From contig JAAMEZ010000036.1 of NCBI GenBank assembly GCA_013322215.1, positions 806,001-870,000 on the forward strand: DNA of 64,000 nt, in the 5' to 3' direction. Source of the stretch: Martinezella rhizogenes. Lineage in GTDB: Bacteria > Pseudomonadota > Alphaproteobacteria > Rhizobiales > Rhizobiaceae. Each line of letters begins with the position of its first letter. The stretch's first letter is position 1. Position numbers and translations under genes: made by a program. This document shows positions 63,697 through 64,000 of the stretch, piece by piece. The notes beneath the pieces were generated by a model. It searched no databases. It had not been told where the DNA came from and saw nothing but the letters and a program-made list of their open reading frames with translations.

Positions 63697-64000
63697 TCAA
63701 TGGTGCGGAGGCTGGGCAACCTGGTTGGCCGTGCGCATGACAGTCGAGAGATCGGCATCGTCAAAGGCTTCCTTGGAGATGCCTTTGATCTTGAACGTCC
63801 TGCTTTCGCCAGGCGCGAGATTGACCAGCATGTCGTCGACCTCGGCATTCGGGCTGATACGGTCGACGAACAGGCAGACATCGCGCAGGAGCGACTGCGT
63901 CGTGATGGTCACGGTGATCCCGTCCGCCATCTGGACGCTCTCGATGTCGAAGCGGGGCTGCGGGTATTGCAGCTTCATATCCTTTTCGAAGAACCACCAG
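63697..64000 (-). CDS. C-terminal end of a GH2 beta-mannosidase-like protein (partial)
   Basis: About 100 residues, open to the window edge. The segment WWFFEKDMKLQYPQPRF leads into an immunoglobulin-like beta domain (ESVQMADGITVTITTQSLLRDV, core: VTITTQSLLRDVCLFVD) with LAPGESRTFKI. This matches the C-terminal Ig-like domain of GH2 beta-mannosidases. The catalytic part lies outside the window. It reads in the same direction as the GH94-like gene and probably precedes it in one operon. Confidence 0.6.
   Translation of the reverse strand, partial: WWFFEKDMKLQYPQPRFDIESVQMADGITVTITTQSLLRDVCLFVDRISPNAEVDDMLVNLAPGESRTFKIKGISKEAFDDADLSTVMRTANQVAQPPHH

Overview
The window looks like a stretch of replicon from the Rhizobiaceae (Rhizobium/Agrobacterium group). 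It is GC-rich and densely coded on both strands. Recognisable genes that fit this group are minCDE, the class of leuA found in alphaproteobacteria, a katG/oxyR divergent pair, DUF992, DUF4173, DUF2161 and GCG_CRPN proteins, a LplT-PlsC-Aas fusion, and intergenic palindromic repeats of rhizobial type. minCDE often lies on a secondary replicon in rhizobia, so a chromid or megaplasmid is possible, but the sequence alone does not settle this. I see no rRNA, tRNA, CRISPR array, IS element or prophage.

Layout. 1-2.6 kb: end of an OmpR-type two-component system, a small membrane ORF, an Ohr-like peroxidase and a short secreted peptide. 2.6-5.6 kb: minC-minD-minE and a polysaccharide deacetylase, with RNA hairpins and a terminator between them. 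5.6-7.3 kb: a TetR regulator with three matching operators in front of a PspA-like gene and a YiaA/B-like membrane gene. 7.4-10.8 kb: a three-domain lysophospholipid transporter/acyltransferase. 10.9-14.2 kb: a CreBC-like two-component pair downstream of a DUF4173 membrane protein. 14.2-16.7 kb: a gene-free stretch with strong RNA-like hairpins, then a HAMP-GAF-GGDEF diguanylate cyclase. 16.7-21.2 kb: serine hydrolase, GNAT, AraC regulator, leuA. 21.2-25 kb: DUF4166 dehydrogenase-like protein, DCC protein, small exported protein, PAP2 phosphatase.

25-28.5 kb: a GAF-Fis regulator, an acetaldehyde-type dehydrogenase and DUF779, a typical aldehyde oxidation unit. 28.5-36.2 kb: mixed small genes (DJ-1/PfpI, RHH, TetR with a divergent hydrolase, PhnA-like, two aldo/keto reductases, RibD-like, cupin, LysR). 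36.5-41.2 kb: stress block (CsbD, BON, DUF992, katG, oxyR). 41.4-48.1 kb: a small ORF, then an amino-acid-type ABC importer with an M20 hydrolase and a THI5/NMT1-like protein, divergent from a MocR regulator. 48.1-51.7 kb: acyltransferase, glycosyltransferase and flippase for a surface glycan. 51.8-57 kb: a J-domain protein, an NrtR-like Nudix regulator divergent from an SPFH protein and a NAD-kinase-like protein, then a DegP-type protease. 57.2-64 kb: DUF2161 nuclease-like protein, a WcbI-GSCFA pair, a large GH94-like phosphorylase probably acting on beta-1,2-glucan, and the end of a GH2 beta-mannosidase-like gene.

Main themes are envelope and oxidative stress (ohr, pspA, katG/oxyR, degP, CsbD/BON), surface and beta-glucan carbohydrate metabolism, and many local regulators that sit next to their probable targets and have visible palindromic operators. 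The least explained pieces are the NrtR/SPFH/NAD-kinase-like locus, the WcbI-GSCFA pair, the TetR-PspA-YiaAB locus, and the paired hairpins upstream of the diguanylate cyclase.
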